Below are positions 4,331 to 5,914 of a stretch of DNA of 5,914 nt, piece after piece. Position 1 is the first letter of the stretch. Each line of letters begins with the position of its first letter. Made by a program: the position numbers and the translations under genes. Source of the DNA: JBDHBD01 sp039586095 (GTDB taxonomy: Bacteria > Gemmatimonadota > Gemmatimonadetes > Palauibacterales > Palauibacteraceae); contig JBDHLB010000107.1 of assembly GCA_039586095.1 (NCBI GenBank), positions 1 to 5,914 on the forward strand, read 5' to 3'. The notes beneath the pieces were generated by a model, which ran no database searches, was not told the origin of the DNA, and saw only the letters and a list, made by a program, of their open reading frames with translations.

Positions 4331-5914
4331 TCAGCGGACCTCGATCGTCACCTTCGTGATCTCCCCGGTGAATCGCGACCTCGCTTCCGACCCGATCGCC
4401 TCGACTACCGGTGTGGCGAGGTCGATGCCGACGTCCGCCGTCTCGTCCGCGGAGAAGACCATCGGTTGCGTGTGCTCGATCCGCCCTTCGGCGACCTTCG
4501 TGCCGTTCACGAACAGCGTGCCGGTGCCGCCCTTGCCCACCCCCCCGCCGTCGTAGGCGAACTCGAAGCGGATGGTCGCCTTGCCGGGAGCGAGCGGCTT
4601 GGTGGCCTTGACGGTCGTGCTCCGCAGACCGAGGAAATTGTAGTCGTATGCAGGCACACCGTTCTTGACGTACAGCGCCCAGCCGCCGAAGCGGCCGCCC
4701 TGCACGAGAATCGCTCCGTTGGCCCCGCCAGGCGGCACGTCGATCTCGGCGGTGATGGTCTTGGACTTGTTCTTGACGTTGATGAAGACGTTCTCCGACA
4801 TTCCGGTCATGCCCTCGGCCAGCGTCAACGAGGTGCGGCCCGCCATCAGGTCGGGGCGGCCCGCCAGGGCGGCATTGACCCGTTCGACGGTGCGGTCGTC
4901 GATCGGCAGCACCTGATTCCTCGAGGCCTCTTGCATGAACAGGGCCTGCATCTCGGCGAGCTTGCCCGGCTCCTCTGCCGCGAGGTCGTTGACCAGGCTG
5001 AAGTCGTTCCGCGTGTCGTAAAGCTCCCAGATGTCCTCGGCGAGCGGCCGACGCGGCTCGTGCTCCCACGGCGCCTTGTGAATGGTTCTCGCGAACCAGC
5101 CGTCGTGGTAGATGGCGCGGTTGCCGAACATCTCGAAGTACTGGGTGACGTGCCGTTCCTCGGCCCCTGCGTCGTCGAAGGTGTAGACCATGCTCACCCC
5201 GTCCATCGGACGCTGGGGTGTGCCGTTGACGGACTTCGGCTCGGGCAGGCCGGCGGCCTCGAGGATCGTCGGGGCGACGTCGATCACGTGGTGAAACTGC
5301 GTGCGCAGCTCGCCCTTGGCCTTGATGCCGCGGGGCCAGTGGATGGCCATGCCCACCTTGGTGCCGCCGTGATCCGACGCGACCTGCTTGGTCCACTGGT
5401 ACGGCGTGTCGAAGGCCACCGCCCAGCCCGCGGCCATGTGGGGGTAGGTCTCGGGGCCGCCCCACTTGTCGATGACCTCGAGCATGTCCGGCACCGTCTC
5501 CTGCACCCCGTTGAAGTAGGTCATCTCGCTGAACATGCCGTTGCGCCCCCCCTCGGCGCTGGTGCCGTTGTCGCCGTAGACCAGGAAGACGAGGGTGCTG
5601 TCGAGCTCCCCAGTGTTCTCGACGGCCTGGACGACGCGACCGATCTCGTAATCGGTCATCTCGACGTAGGCCGCAAAGACCTCCACCTGGTGAGCGAACA
5701 GGCGCTTTTCGTCCGCGGAGAGCGTGTCCCAGTCCGGGATCGCTTCGGGCTTGGGCGCCAGCGGCGTGTTCTGAGGCACGATGCCGCGCTCGATCTGACG
5801 GGCGAGAATCTCGTCGCGCAGCGTGTCCCAGCCCTGGTTGAACTTGCCCTTCCAGCGGGCGATCCATTCCTCCGGGACGTGGTGCGGCGCGTGTGTGGCG
5901 CCCGGCGCGAAGTA
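4331..5914 (-). CDS. Arylsulfatase, C-terminal 527 residues (5' end off window)
   Basis: This sulfatase (type I, formylglycine-dependent family) would hydrolyse sulfate esters, probably outside the cytoplasm; related proteins have roughly 750-800 residues. The frame is open to the right edge, so the N-terminus, signal peptide if any, and the C-x-P/S-x-R formylglycine site are not visible. Counting from the first visible codon, THAPHH (7-12) holds the active-site histidine region, and YGDNGTSAEGG (Asp115, Asn116) is the metal-binding DN pair. DHGGTK (Lys186) probably holds the catalytic lysine that contacts sulfate, and HHVIDVAPTILEAAG is the standard segment after the core. Residues about 385-527 form a beta-rich C-terminal domain (GRFGGWALYVKNG, LFVNGTKVAEG) that is typical of this long arylsulfatase type. 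No frameshift or stop is seen. The substrate cannot be read from the sequence. It runs toward the small secreted ORF and converges on the cotransporter across the remnant region. Confidence 0.93.
   Translation of the reverse strand, partial: YFAPGATHAPHHVPEEWIARWKGKFNQGWDTLRDEILARQIERGIVPQNTPLAPKPEAIPDWDTLSADEKRLFAHQVEVFAAYVEMTDYEIGRVVQAVENTGELDSTLVFLVYGDNGTSAEGGRNGMFSEMTYFNGVQETVPDMLEVIDKWGGPETYPHMAAGWAVAFDTPYQWTKQVASDHGGTKVGMAIHWPRGIKAKGELRTQFHHVIDVAPTILEAAGLPEPKSVNGTPQRPMDGVSMVYTFDDAGAEERHVTQYFEMFGNRAIYHDGWFARTIHKAPWEHEPRRPLAEDIWELYDTRNDFSLVNDLAAEEPGKLAEMQALFMQEASRNQVLPIDDRTVERVNAALAGRPDLMAGRTSLTLAEGMTGMSENVFINVKNKSKTITAEIDVPPGGANGAILVQGGRFGGWALYVKNGVPAYDYNFLGLRSTTVKATKPLAPGKATIRFEFAYDGGGVGKGGTGTLFVNGTKVAEGRIEHTQPMVFSADETADVGIDLATPVVEAIGSEARSRFTGEITKVTIEVR

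Noticed and set aside
4260..5867. Long minus-strand frame of 535 codons overlapping the arylsulfatase
   Set aside because: Arg/Gly/His-rich composition with no recognisable domain; the other minus-strand frame carries the sulfatase motifs.

Overview
This is a GC-rich bacterial window (roughly 65% G+C by eye, GTG and ATG starts, purine-rich Shine-Dalgarno sites). The gene set is a magnesium channel, a bacterial cation-chloride cotransporter and a large arylsulfatase. That fits an environmental Gram-negative bacterium, for example an acidobacterial or proteobacterial lineage, but nothing here fixes the taxon.

Layout. Positions 2-886 (+) hold the C-terminal two thirds of an MgtE-type Mg2+ channel whose start lies off the left edge. 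Positions 1016-3274 (+) hold a complete SLC12-like (cation-chloride cotransporter) permease with the usual long cytosolic C-terminal domain. The two genes point the same way with a 129-base gap, so they may form one ion-homeostasis transcript. From the right edge, on the minus strand, comes the C-terminal 527 residues of an arylsulfatase (4331-5914). It is followed in the same direction by a small secreted ORF (3974-4222) that looks like the truncated start of a larger exported protein.

Between these two converging blocks, at about 3275-3973, no intact gene is visible. The stretch is a mosaic of gene remnants, all on the plus strand: (i) a piece of a GAF sensor domain; (ii) the 3' end of a bile acid:sodium symporter (SBF)-like gene split over three reading frames; (iii) the first 29 codons of a CoA-disulfide-reductase/NADH-oxidase-like flavoprotein, still with its ribosome binding site next to the SBF stop; (iv) the last helix of a LuxR/NarL-type response regulator, joined to (iii) out of frame. 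The simplest reading is that a former locus containing a sensor, SBF, flavoprotein and response regulator collapsed by internal deletions, leaving about 0.6 kb of scar between two convergent units.

I found no CRISPR array, tRNA, rRNA, insertion sequence or convincing rho-independent terminator. I do not see a new biological system. The most notable points are the gene scar and the retention of ion-site residues in the bacterial cotransporter.
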